From: Paraburkholderia sp. UYCP14C
GTDB lineage: Bacteria; Pseudomonadota; Gammaproteobacteria; Burkholderiales; Burkholderiaceae
Length of the DNA: 64,000 nucleotides
Reading direction: 5' to 3'
NCBI RefSeq assembly: GCF_004197395.1
Contig: NZ_SELS01000001.1
Span: 62,001-126,000, forward strand
The notes under the pieces were generated by a model, which saw nothing but the letters and a program-made list of their open reading frames with translations, ran no database searches and was not told the origin of the DNA. Below, piece after piece: positions 1 to 8,306 of the stretch. A program made the translations under genes and the position numbers. How positions within the stretch are numbered: position 1 is the stretch's first letter; the number at the start of each line of letters is the position of its first letter.

Positions 1-2046
1 CCGCGCCTCGATCTTGAACTTCGCCATATCGACGCCGGTCGGGCAATCGCGCTTGCAGCCCTTGCACGATACGCACAGGTCGAGCGTTTCCTTCACGTCG
101 TCGCTCGCGAGCCCGCTTTCGCCGAGCTGCCCCGAAATCGCCAGCCGCAACGTGTTGGCCCGTCCACGCGTCAGATGCTGCTCGTCCTTCGTCACGCGAT
201 AGCTCGGGCACATCGTGCCCGCGTCGAACTTGCGGCAGTGGCCGTTGTTGTTGCACATCTCGACCGCTTTCGCGAGGCCGCCGCTCAGATCGTCGCCGCT
301 GCCCGGCGCGCTTTCTTCGCCCGTTAGCGGATCGCGCTTCACGTTCCACGTCGACCAGTCGAGCACCGTTTCGATGCGCTGTTCGCGATAGCCCGGCGCG
401 AAGCGGAAATTGCGCGCGTCGTCCATCTTCGGCGGACGCACGATCTTGTCGGGATTGAAGCGATTGTCCGGATCGAACAGCGTCTTGATCTCGCTGAACG
501 CCTCGTTCAGGCGCGGCCCATATTGCCACGCGACCCATTCGCCGCGGCATAGCCCGTCGCCATGCTCGCCCGAATACGCGCCCTTGTACTCGCGCACGAG
601 CGCAGCCGCTTCCTCGGCGATCGCGCGCATCTTCGTCGCGCCGTCGCGGCGCATGTCGAGAATCGGCCGCACGTGCAGCGTGCCGACGCTCGCATGCGCG
701 TACCACGTGCCTTCGGTGCCGTGGCGATGAAACACGTCGGTCAGGCGGCTCGTGTAGTCGGCCAGATGTTCGAGCGGCACCGCGCAATCTTCGATGAAGG
801 ACACCGGCTTGCCGTCGCCCTTCATGCTCATCATGATGTTCAGCCCGGCCTTGCGCACTTCCCACAGTGCTTTTTGCGCATTCGCGTCCGCCATCTCGAC
901 GACCGCATCGGGCAAGCCCAGCTCGCCCATCAACTCGCTGAGCTGCTTCAGCGACGCGAGCTGCGCGTCGCGATCCTCGCCCGCGAACTCGACGAGCAGA
1001 ATCGCCTGCGGCTCGCCGACCAGCGCCTTCTCGATCACCGGACGAAACGCGGGATTGCTCAGCGCGAGATCGATCATCGTACGATCGACCAGTTCGACCG
1101 CGACCGGCTTCAGCTTGACGATGTGCTGAGTGAGCGCCATCGACTGCCGGAAGGTCGGAAAGTTGACCACGCCAAGCGCCTTGTGCGCGGGCAGCAGCGC
1201 GAGCTTCAGCGTGATCTGCCGGCTGAACGCGAGCGTGCCTTCCGAGCCGACCAGCAGATGCGCGAGGTTCGCACTACCGTCATCGGTGTAAGCGCGCGGA
1301 TTCTGGCAGTCGAACAGATCGATGTTGTAGCCCGCGACGCGGCGCAGCACCTTCGGCACGCGCGCGACGATTTCGTCACGCTCGCGCTGCGCGATCCGCG
1401 TGACGCCCGCGACGATCTGCTGCAGGCGCTCGCCTTGCGGCGGCTCGCGCAGCGACGCGAAGCGCGCTTCGCTGCCGTCGGCGAGAATCGCGTCGATCGC
1501 GTCGACGTTGTGCACCATGTTGCCGTACTCGATCGAGCGCGAGCCGCACGAGTTGTTGCCGGCCATGCCGCCGATCGTGCACTGCGCGGCCGTCGATACA
1601 TCGACCGGGAACCACAGTCCGTGCGGCTTCAGCCACGCGTTCAGATGATCGAGCACGACGCCGGGCTCGACCGTCACGGTGCGCGCGTCGGCATCGAACG
1701 CGACGATGTTGTTGAGCCACTTGCTGGTATCGACCACCAGCGCTTCGCCGACCGTCTGCCCGCACTGGCTCGTGCCCGCGCCGCGCGCGAGCAGCGGCAC
1801 TTTCTCGCTGCGCGCGATCTCGAGCGCGATGCGCAAGTCGTCCTGATCGCGCGGCACCACCACGCCGACCGGCGTGATCTGATAGATCGACGCATCGGTC
1901 GAGTAGCGGCCACGGCTGGCGAGATCGAACAGCACGTCGCCGCGCAGCGCTTTGCGCAGATGCTGCGCGAGCGGGCTCGTCGCGCGCGCACCGGAGGGAA
2001 CCAGATGGATCGGCTTGACGAGCAAGCCCGCGGTGGGATTCGTCAT
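1..2046 (-). CDS. FAD-binding 2-hydroxyacid (D-lactate/glycolate-type) dehydrogenase with C-terminal Fe-S domain, 3' partial
   Basis: An open frame of 682 codons starts at ATG 2046 and runs off the left edge, so the C-terminus is missing. The N-terminal half is an FAD_binding_4 (PCMH) domain: RGAGTSQCGQ near residue 95, then GGMAGNNSCGSRSIEYGN. A FAD-oxidase C domain follows, with GEHGDG near residue 500. Close to the edge is a ferredoxin-type motif, CVSCKGCKRDCP. This is the architecture of the roughly 1000-residue flavin/iron-sulfur dehydrogenases (YdiJ/Dld-like) that oxidise D-2-hydroxyacids and pass electrons to the respiratory chain. It is the last visible gene of the operon starting at 5601. 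The exact substrate cannot be told from sequence; with an aminotransferase and a hydratase upstream, a hydroxy- or keto-acid is likely. Confidence 0.88.
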   Translation of the reverse strand, partial: MTNPTAGLLVKPIHLVPSGARATSPLAQHLRKALRGDVLFDLASRGRYSTDASIYQITPVGVVVPRDQDDLRIALEIARSEKVPLLARGAGTSQCGQTVGEALVVDTSKWLNNIVAFDADARTVTVEPGVVLDHLNAWLKPHGLWFPVDVSTAAQCTIGGMAGNNSCGSRSIEYGNMVHNVDAIDAILADGSEARFASLREPPQGERLQQIVAGVTRIAQRERDEIVARVPKVLRRVAGYNIDLFDCQNPRAYTDDGSANLAHLLVGSEGTLAFSRQITLKLALLPAHKALGVVNFPTFRQSMALTQHIVKLKPVAVELVDRTMIDLALSNPAFRPVIEKALVGEPQAILLVEFAGEDRDAQLASLKQLSELMGELGLPDAVVEMADANAQKALWEVRKAGLNIMMSMKGDGKPVSFIEDCAVPLEHLADYTSRLTDVFHRHGTEGTWYAHASVGTLHVRPILDMRRDGATKMRAIAEEAAALVREYKGAYSGEHGDGLCRGEWVAWQYGPRLNEAFSEIKTLFDPDNRFNPDKIVRPPKMDDARNFRFAPGYREQRIETVLDWSTWNVKRDPLTGEESAPGSGDDLSGGLAKAVEMCNNNGHCRKFDAGTMCPSYRVTKDEQHLTRGRANTLRLAISGQLGESGLASDDVKETLDLCVSCKGCKRDCPTGVDMAKFKIEAR

Positions 2047-2094
2047 TTCGTCGGCCTTGTGAGGAGTGCGCCTGATCCGCGCGGCTCGAATTGC

Positions 2095-2844
2095 CTAGTA
2101 CAGCGTCAGATGGACCGGCGCGAGTCCTTCGATATGCCCGCTCACGGTGCCCGCCTCGCGCGGAAAGAACATGCCGGTGTACGACCCCGCGGTGATCACC
2201 ATCTCCGGCGTCACCGCAATGCCGCGCGCACTTGCGTGATTGACGAGCCACGTCAACAGCCGCCGCGGATCGCCGGCCGGATTGGCGGGAGGCGCTTGAA
2301 CGACATCGCGTCCGTTGAATTCGAACCGCAGCGACGGCGCGACGTACGGGAAATCCTCGCGATACCGCGTGAATTCGCCGACGATCAGCGCGCCGTGATT
2401 CTGCAAGTCCGCGAGCTGCGCGAGCTTGTCGATAGTGGGCCACGCGGCATAGCGGCTCGCGACGATCTCGATGGTCGCACCGATCGAGCCGACGCCCGAA
2501 AGCACTTCGTCTTCACCGTACGGCGTCGCGGAGGGCTCGAAACGCCGGCCGAAACGGAACGCGACTTCGAGTTCGAGCCCGAGCGGCGCGAAGCCTTCGC
2601 GCGACACGCGCGCGCCGTCCGCGTGCAGATCGGTGTCGGGCAATGGCGCGCCTTGAATCGGACCGCTCGCCGACTTCGCGCCGATCTTCCAGCCGCCGAT
2701 TCGCGCGCCGCCCGCGCTCAGAATCTCATGCTGGATCGAGTAGGCCGCTTCGGCGTCGGCAGGAAGCTGCTCCGGCGGCAACGTATCGAGCACCGCACGA
2801 TTGCGGCGCGCATCGGCAAGAAGCTGGCTCAGTGACGAAGTCAT
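2095..2844 (-). CDS. 2-keto-4-pentenoate hydratase family protein (MhpD-like)
   Basis: 249 residues, the usual length for the MhpD/fumarylacetoacetase-fold hydratases and decarboxylases of meta-cleavage pathways. Recognisable segments are GGWKIGAKS near residue 50, LGLELEVAF with its metal-binding acidic residues, and the C-terminal TAGSYTGMFFPREAGT. The gene starts only 3 bases after the stop of the upstream MFS gene and ends 48 bases before the FAD/Fe-S dehydrogenase gene, so the three are almost certainly cotranscribed. Members hydrate 2-hydroxypenta-2,4-dienoate or decarboxylate oxalocrotonate. No ring-cleavage gene is nearby, so the substrate may be another 2-keto acid; the family is clear and the reaction is inferred. 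Confidence 0.85.
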   Translation of the reverse strand: MTSSLSQLLADARRNRAVLDTLPPEQLPADAEAAYSIQHEILSAGGARIGGWKIGAKSASGPIQGAPLPDTDLHADGARVSREGFAPLGLELEVAFRFGRRFEPSATPYGEDEVLSGVGSIGATIEIVASRYAAWPTIDKLAQLADLQNHGALIVGEFTRYREDFPYVAPSLRFEFNGRDVVQAPPANPAGDPRRLLTWLVNHASARGIAVTPEMVITAGSYTGMFFPREAGTVSGHIEGLAPVHLTLY

Positions 2845-2847
2845 GCT

Positions 2848-4134
2848 TTACACCCCCACCCGGGTGGAAACACGCGCCTGTTCCGACGCGCCCGCTTCGA
2901 AGCGGCTCTCCGGCTGCATGCGGAACGCCAGCACGACGCCGACGCCCATCAGCAACATGCTGCCGACGAACGGCAGATCCCAGTTGCCGAAGTGGTCGAT
3001 CAGAAAGCCGCCCATCACCGGCGAGATGATCGCGGCGAGCGCCGAGCCCGTATTCATCATGCCGCTCGCGGTGCCGGAGAATTCCGGCGCGATATCCATC
3101 GGAATCGCCCACATCGGGCCGATCGTCATCTCGGCGAAGAAGAACCCCGACGCGAGACAGGCGATCGACAGCGTCAGGTCATGCGTGAACATCAGCGGAA
3201 TCAGCGACAGCAGGCAGAACAGCATGCACACCGACACCATCCAGCTGCGCGCGCGTTTGAGGCTGCCGGTGCGCTTGAAGATCGCATCGGTGACGATACC
3301 GCCGAGCGTGTCGCCGATCACGCCGGCGAAGAACACGACCGACGCGAAGATCGCCGACTTCTGCAATTGCAAATGATGGTTATGCAGGAAGTACAGCGGA
3401 ATCCAGCTCAGGAACAGCCACAGCGTCCAGCCGTAGCAGAAGTAGACGATCGTGACCGGCGTCATGCGGCGAAACAGCTTGCCCCACGGCAGGCCGGTGA
3501 CTTTCGGTTTCGACGCGGGCAGCACGGCGAGTTCCTCGGGCGTGATGCGCGGATGATCCTTCGGATGCTCGGTGAAGGTGACCGCCCACATCACGACCCA
3601 CACCAGGCTCAGCGCGCCGCAGATATAGAACGATTCGCGCCAGCCCCAGTTGGTCATCACGAGCACGATCAGCGCCGGCGCGACCGCATTGCCGACTCGC
3701 GACGCCGCGTGCGTGATGCCCTGCGCGAAGCCGCGCTTTTCTTTCGCGACCCAGCGCGACATCGCCGACGTTGCAGCCGGGAACGTCGCGCCTTCACCGA
3801 AGCCGAGCACGAGTCGCGCGGCGAGCAACGAAGCGAGTCCGCCCGCGAGGCCCGTGAACACCGTCGCGAGACCCCAGATCGCGCCGCAGAACAGCAGCGT
3901 GCGTCGCGCGCCGAAGCGATCGCTGACCCAGCCGCCGATCACCTGAAACAGCAGATACGGATACGCGAAGGCCGAGAACACGAGGCCGACCTGCGTATGC
4001 GTGAGATTGAATTCCTTGCCGAAACCCGCGGCCGCTGTGCTGACGTTCACGCGATCGAGGTACGTGATGAAGTACATGATGCAGAGCATCACTAGAACGA
4101 TACTGGTCGCACTGGTCAAACGAAACCGCTTCAT
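2848..4134 (-). CDS. MFS transporter, anion:cation symporter (ACS) type
   Basis: 428 residues, hydrophobic throughout and consistent with 12 transmembrane helices. FITYLDRVNVSTA in helix 1 and GGWVSDRFGARR in the 2-3 loop are typical of the ACS family of the major facilitator superfamily, which imports organic anions such as hexuronates, glucarate and phthalate with protons. I chose ATG 4134, preceded by GAGAGAGA, over an in-frame ATG at 4152 with no clear ribosome site. It lies between the aminotransferase and hydratase genes and probably imports the substrate of that operon. Confidence 0.87.
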   Translation of the reverse strand: MKRFRLTSATSIVLVMLCIMYFITYLDRVNVSTAAAGFGKEFNLTHTQVGLVFSAFAYPYLLFQVIGGWVSDRFGARRTLLFCGAIWGLATVFTGLAGGLASLLAARLVLGFGEGATFPAATSAMSRWVAKEKRGFAQGITHAASRVGNAVAPALIVLVMTNWGWRESFYICGALSLVWVVMWAVTFTEHPKDHPRITPEELAVLPASKPKVTGLPWGKLFRRMTPVTIVYFCYGWTLWLFLSWIPLYFLHNHHLQLQKSAIFASVVFFAGVIGDTLGGIVTDAIFKRTGSLKRARSWMVSVCMLFCLLSLIPLMFTHDLTLSIACLASGFFFAEMTIGPMWAIPMDIAPEFSGTASGMMNTGSALAAIISPVMGGFLIDHFGNWDLPFVGSMLLMGVGVVLAFRMQPESRFEAGASEQARVSTRVGV

Positions 4135-4328
4135 CGTCTCTCTCCATGGCATGTGTCGACGGCGTGCCTGAAGTGGCGCGCTGCGTCGTCGCCCGTCGGC
4201 CGCGAGAGCCGCTGTGGACGCATTGCATGTTGTTCTGGCCGCGTTCTGCGCGCGGCTCGATGAGGGAAGCGCTCCCTGGTGTTACGGGTTGTTCCTTGGT
4301 GCCGACTGTTTGGCTGGCCGAGGCTTGA

Positions 4329-4372
4329 CGGGGTTCGCGATGGTGCGCGGCGCGTCACCGCTACGAACCCCG
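4329..4372 (-). terminator. Hairpin downstream of aminotransferase gene
   Basis: A 9-bp perfect stem, CGGGGTTCG (4329-4337) with CGAACCCCG (4364-4372), encloses a 26-base loop containing a smaller GGTG/CACC pair. It sits just after the aminotransferase stop at 4381 on the minus strand and may limit read-through into the MFS gene. There is no strong T tract, so it could be a processing or attenuation hairpin. Confidence 0.45.
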
Positions 4373-4380
4373 CCCGACAC

Positions 4381-5601
4381 TCACGCCGCGGCCTTCAACC
4401 CCGCCGCCTTCGGTGCCTGGCTCAGCCACTCCATCGCGGCCGGCATGCCGCTTTCCTTGAGCGGCACGCCGGCAAGCCGCAGACCCATTTCGCAGCCGGC
4501 CAATGTCGCGAGCAGCATCAGATCGTTGCAATCGCCGAGATGGCCGATGCGGAACATGCGGCCTTTCATCTTGCCGAGGCCCGTGCCGAGCGACATGTCG
4601 AAGCGTTCGTAGATCAGCTTGCGCACCGCGTCGGCGTCGACACCGTCGGGCATCATCACACCGGTGAGCACCGGGCTATAGACGGCGGGATCGGCGCACT
4701 GGATGTCGAGCCCCCACGCGCGCACCGCGCGGCGCGTCGCTTCGGCGAGCCGCTCGTGACGCGCGAACACGTTGTCGAGCCCTTCGCCGAGGATCATCTC
4801 GATCGCTTCGTGGAGGCCGTACAGCAGGTTCGTGTTCGGCGTGTACGGCCAGTAGCCCGTCTTGTTCATTTCGACGATTTCCGACCAGTCCCAGAAGCTG
4901 CGCGGCAGTTTCGCGTGCTGGTTCGCGGCCATCGCCTTCGGCGAGATCGCATTGAAGCTGATGCCCGGCGGCAGCATCAAGCCCTTTTGCGAACCCGACA
5001 CGGTCACGTCGACACCCCATTCGTCGTGACGATAATCAGCGCAGGCGAGACCGGAGATCGTATCGACGAGCAGCAGGGCCGGATGGCCCGCGGCGTCGAT
5101 CGCGCGACGCACGGCCGCGATGTCGGACGTGACGCCGGTCGAGGTTTCGTTGTGCACGACGCAAACCGCCTTGATCGCATGCTGCGTGTCGGCGCGCAGA
5201 CGCTCTTCGATCATCTGCGGCTGCACGCCCCGCCGCCAGCCTTCGATGCCTGGCAGCCCCAGGAACTCCGGCTTCAGGCCGAGCTTCTCGGCCATCTTTT
5301 TCCACAGCGTCGAGAAGTGGCCAGTCTCGAACATCAGCACGTGATCGCCGGGGCTCAGCGTATTGGACAACGCGGCTTCCCATGCGCCGGTGCCGGACGC
5401 CGGATAGATGACGACCGGCTGCTGCGTCTTGAAGATCTTCCTGATGCCGTCGAGCACCTTGAGACCCAGTTCGCCGAATTCGGGTCCGCGATGGTCGATG
5501 GTCGGATAGCTCATCGCGCGGAGGATGCGATCGGGCACCGGGCTCGGGCCGGGAATCTGCAGGAAGTGACGGCCAGCAGGATGAAAATCTAGCTTCAGCA
5601 T
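4381..5601 (-). CDS. Serine-glyoxylate / alanine-glyoxylate aminotransferase (class V, PLP)
   Basis: 406 residues. PLP-dependent class V aminotransferase with FLQIPGPSPVPDRIL at the N-terminus, the cofactor-binding PASGTGAWEAAL near residue 67, and the Schiff-base lysine K206 in SGSQKGLMLPPG. These features place it with the AgxT/SgaA group, which transfers amino groups to glyoxylate. It is the first gene of a four-gene operon (aminotransferase, MFS, hydratase, FAD/Fe-S dehydrogenase) and diverges from the GntR gene at 5773. A TTTTGCATGCAAAA palindrome 19 bases upstream of its start is the probable operator. The family is secure; the amino donor is inferred. Confidence 0.9.
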   Translation of the reverse strand: MLKLDFHPAGRHFLQIPGPSPVPDRILRAMSYPTIDHRGPEFGELGLKVLDGIRKIFKTQQPVVIYPASGTGAWEAALSNTLSPGDHVLMFETGHFSTLWKKMAEKLGLKPEFLGLPGIEGWRRGVQPQMIEERLRADTQHAIKAVCVVHNETSTGVTSDIAAVRRAIDAAGHPALLLVDTISGLACADYRHDEWGVDVTVSGSQKGLMLPPGISFNAISPKAMAANQHAKLPRSFWDWSEIVEMNKTGYWPYTPNTNLLYGLHEAIEMILGEGLDNVFARHERLAEATRRAVRAWGLDIQCADPAVYSPVLTGVMMPDGVDADAVRKLIYERFDMSLGTGLGKMKGRMFRIGHLGDCNDLMLLATLAGCEMGLRLAGVPLKESGMPAAMEWLSQAPKAAGLKAAA

Positions 5602-5619
5602 CGGGCTCCTCTAATTGAA

Positions 5620-5633
5620 TTTTGCATGCAAAA
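5620..5633. promoter_or_regulatory. Palindromic operator TTTTGCATGCAAAA upstream of aminotransferase operon
   Basis: Perfect 14-bp palindrome just upstream of the aminotransferase gene. A near-identical copy (one mismatch) sits at the start of the divergent GntR gene. Paired sites in a divergent promoter region are typical of FadR/VanR-type GntR repressors that control the neighbouring operon and themselves. Confidence 0.7.
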
Positions 5634-5766
5634 AACTATATCAGACGAAGCGCGACGTTCCCAAGCCGAAAATTGGCCGTCGAGGTCCGTGTTTACCCGC
5701 GTTTGCGCGATGATTAACTAATCGATAGGGTTCCGATAAAATCCCACAACATGTGAAGCTGAGGAT

Positions 5767-5780
5767 TTTTGTATGCAAAA
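5767..5780. promoter_or_regulatory. Second GntR-type operator overlapping the regulator's own start codon
   Basis: TTTTGTATGCAAAA differs by one base from the palindrome at 5620-5633. The ATG of the GntR gene (5773) lies inside it, between the GAGG ribosome site and the first codons. Binding here would block the gene's own expression, which suggests autoregulation. Confidence 0.65.
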
Positions 5781-6504
5781 TTCGGATTTCGACGCGGGTA
5801 TGGCCGCTGCCCCGGTGATGCCGAAGGTCGAGCGTCAGCGCCTGCACGACACGGTCGTGGAGCACATTCGCCGCTTTATCGTCGCGGGGGTACTGGAGCC
5901 CGGCAAGAAACTGAACGAGCGCGAGTTGTGCGAAACGCTCGGCATTTCGCGCACGCCGCTGCGCGAGGCGCTGAAGGTGCTGGCTGCCGAAGGTCTGATC
6001 GAGATTTCGCCGAATCGGGGCGCGTCGGTGTCGAAGATGTCGGAGGCCGAGGTGCGCGAGACCTTCGAACTCATGAGCGGCCTCGAAGCGTTTTCGGGCG
6101 AACTCGCGGCCGAGCGCATCACCGCGGCCGAACTCGCCGAGATCAAGGCACTGCATTACGCGATGCTCGCGTGCCGCGCGCAGAACGATCTGGCGGGCTA
6201 CTACAGCCGCAACCAGGCGATCCACGACAAGATCAACGAAGCGGCGAGAAATTCGGCGCTGCGGCAAACGTATGTGTCAGTCAACCGGCGGCTGCAGGCG
6301 CTGCGCTTTCGCTCGAACTATCAGACGCCGAAGTGGGACCGCGCGATTCACGATCACGATGAGATGCTGAAGGCGCTCGAGGCTCGCGACGGGAAGAAGC
6401 TCAGCGCGATTCTGCGGCAGCATCTGCTGGATAAGCGGGATGCGGTTTTGCAGGTGCCGGTGCAGGAGGAGGTGGTGGGTGCTGGGTCCGGGTTGAAGAC
6501 GTGA
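5773..6504 (+). CDS. GntR family transcriptional regulator, FCD (FadR) subfamily
   Basis: 243 residues. The N-terminal winged helix spans about residues 22-90 and contains PGKKLNERELCETLGISRTPLREAL, read here as two segments around the recognition helix. The C-terminal all-helical FCD ligand domain spans about 95-220 and carries metal-type histidines in NQAIHDKI and RAIHDHDEML. The start at 5773 has GAGG eight bases upstream; a second ATG at 5800 is possible. It is divergent from the aminotransferase operon, and a pair of matching palindromes lies between them, one overlapping this start. The effector is probably the operon's substrate, such as a 2-hydroxy or 2-keto acid. Confidence 0.9.
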   Translation: MQNSDFDAGMAAAPVMPKVERQRLHDTVVEHIRRFIVAGVLEPGKKLNERELCETLGISRTPLREALKVLAAEGLIEISPNRGASVSKMSEAEVRETFELMSGLEAFSGELAAERITAAELAEIKALHYAMLACRAQNDLAGYYSRNQAIHDKINEAARNSALRQTYVSVNRRLQALRFRSNYQTPKWDRAIHDHDEMLKALEARDGKKLSAILRQHLLDKRDAVLQVPVQEEVVGAGSGLKT

Positions 6505-6555
6505 CGCGGACGATCGGTGCCGCACCACGCATCACTTGCCATGCCGGCCAACAAA

Positions 6556-6603
6556 AGTTGTCCACCTAAATTGTTGGCAAGCCTGTGGACAACCTTCGCA
6601 CAG
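6556..6603. repeat. 48-bp GTTGTCCAC/GTGGACAAC element, copy 1
   Basis: Begins AGTTGTCCAC and has GTGGACAACC 20 bases later, ending in TCGCACAG. The two arms form an inverted repeat. Copy 2 at 6740-6787 has the same length and the same conserved blocks with differences mostly in the loop. TTGTCCAC differs from the core of a DnaA box (TTATCCACA) by one base. Confidence 0.7.
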
Positions 6604-6739
6604 CGGGCTTAAGTGTTTGAAGCGAGAGAACTATCCGCGCGCGGCGCACGCGTAGGCAGCGGGTGTCGCTACGGAGTCCGTGATACTGGCGAGCTTGCTT
6701 TGCAAGGACGCCGTAGCACTCGCGCCGACCTCGAAGTCC

Positions 6740-6787
6740 AGTTGTCCACATAATTTGGGAACAAGCTTGTGGACAACCTGCGCACAG
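6740..6787. repeat. 48-bp GTTGTCCAC/GTGGACAAC element, copy 2
   Basis: Same 48-bp plan as copy 1 at 6556: AGTTGTCCAC, about 19 bases, GTGGACAACC, then GCGCACAG. Arms are fully conserved and the loop diverges, as expected for a folded RNA or a protein-binding inverted repeat. Confidence 0.7.
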
Positions 6788-6896
6788 GCCTGCCAAGTAA
6801 TTGATGCGGCAGGCCTATCGTTCGCGGATGCGGTAGCGGGCAGCGGCGCGGCACGTCGCGCGATGCGAGCCCACGACCGCGCACACCACCTCGATC

Positions 6897-8228
6897 TCAC
6901 TGCGCCGTTTCACGACTGCGCAACGACTCCGGCAAGCCATACAGCACGATCAGCGCGCACACCACGCTCAACGCGCCGATCACATACAGTGCCGGCGTCG
7001 TGCTGCCGGTCAGGTCTTTCACTCGCCCCACCATCACCGGGCTCACGATCCCGCCAAGCTGCCCGAGCGTGTTGATCAACGCGATGCCGCCCGCGGCCCC
7101 CGCGCCGGTGAGAAGCTTCGGCGGCAGCGCCCAGAACGCCGGAATCGAGGCGACCACGCCCGCGCCCATCACCGCAAGCGCGACCACCAGTAACGCGGTC
7201 TGCTTGTCGAAGTACCCCGCGGCGAAGAAGCCGACTGCCGACATCAACAGCAGCCCGAACACGAACTTGCGACGCTCGCCGCTCGCGTCCGACAGACGCC
7301 CGACCACCACCATGCAGATCGCGCCGCACACATAAGGCACCGCCGTCAGCAGGCCGACCACGGTCGGATTCTTCGTGCCCGCCACGTGAATCAGATGCGG
7401 TGCCCAGAAGTTCAGACCGTACGACGCGATCTGAATCAGGAAGTACACGAGCCCGAGCGTCAGGAAGCCTGGCGTCTTCAGCGCGCCCAGAAGCGAATGG
7501 CCGGTCGCGGCAGGCCGGCTTTGCTGCGCGATCTCGCCAGCGAGCAGGCTCTTTTCCGACGACGACAGCCAGCCCGCATCGTCGATGCGATCCTTCAGCA
7601 GCTTCAGCACCAGCAGACCGAGCACGACGCACGGCAAGCCGCCGAGCAGGAACAGCCAGTGCCAGCCCGGCATGCCGAGCACGCCGTCCATATGGCCGAT
7701 CACGAGCCCCGCGAGCGGCGCGCCTACCAGCCCCGAAAACGCCGACGCGAGAAACAGCATCGACGTGATGCGGCCGCGATACTCGGTCGGAAACCACAGC
7801 GTCAGGTAGTACAGCACGCCGGGGGCGAAGCCCGCTTCCATCGCGCCGATCACGAAGCGCAGCCCGTAGAACTGCCATTCGTTGTTGACGAACACCATCG
7901 CCGCGGTCGCGAGTCCCCAGGAAATCATGATCCGCGCGATCCAGCGTCGCGCGCCGACCTTGTACAGGAACAGATTGCTCGGCACCTCGAACAGCACGTA
8001 GCCGATCACGAACAGACTCGCGCCGAGACCGTACGCGGTATCGGACAAGCCCAGATCGCTTTGCAGCTGGAACTTCGCGAAGCTGATGTTGATGCGGTCG
8101 AAGAACGCGAACAGATAGCAGATCATGATCAGCGGCATCAGCCGACACGCGACTTTGCGGACGATGGCCGCGAGATCGTCAGCGCCACGTTCGCGGGTAC
8201 TGTCCGCCACTACGCCCAGGTCACTCAT
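6897..8228 (-). CDS. MFS transporter, ACS family
   Basis: 443 residues with 12 predicted membrane segments. Helix 1 carries YLFAFFDRINISFAKFQ, followed by LFEVPSNLFLYKVGAR, both signatures of the ACS family (phthalate, tartrate and 4-hydroxyphenylacetate permeases). Start ATG 8228 has GGAGAC upstream; an upstream TTG at 8240 is in frame but lacks a ribosome site. It follows the HMG-CoA-lyase-like gene after 78 bases on the same strand and is probably the importer for that cluster. Confidence 0.86.
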   Translation of the reverse strand: MSDLGVVADSTRERGADDLAAIVRKVACRLMPLIMICYLFAFFDRINISFAKFQLQSDLGLSDTAYGLGASLFVIGYVLFEVPSNLFLYKVGARRWIARIMISWGLATAAMVFVNNEWQFYGLRFVIGAMEAGFAPGVLYYLTLWFPTEYRGRITSMLFLASAFSGLVGAPLAGLVIGHMDGVLGMPGWHWLFLLGGLPCVVLGLLVLKLLKDRIDDAGWLSSSEKSLLAGEIAQQSRPAATGHSLLGALKTPGFLTLGLVYFLIQIASYGLNFWAPHLIHVAGTKNPTVVGLLTAVPYVCGAICMVVVGRLSDASGERRKFVFGLLLMSAVGFFAAGYFDKQTALLVVALAVMGAGVVASIPAFWALPPKLLTGAGAAGGIALINTLGQLGGIVSPVMVGRVKDLTGSTTPALYVIGALSVVCALIVLYGLPESLRSRETAQ

Positions 8229-8306
8229 GCTTGTCTCCAATGCCGGATTCGGCGGTGCGCCGTCCGGTCGTTTGATCGGTTGAGGGGTTTTTCGTCGGGG
8301 TACGGT

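Larger units (their letters stand above)
6505..6896. other. 392-bp non-coding spacer
   Basis: No supported gene between the GntR gene and the convergent MFS gene. It contains two copies of a 48-bp element at 6556-6603 and 6740-6787, described separately. I see no hairpin followed by a T tract. Confidence 0.6.

Noticed and set aside
562-2835. 757-codon open frame on the plus strand
   Set aside because: It is antisense to the FAD/Fe-S dehydrogenase and hydratase genes, which show clear family motifs. Its own protein is an Arg/His/Asp-rich mirror product with no motif, the usual effect of GC-rich codon bias.
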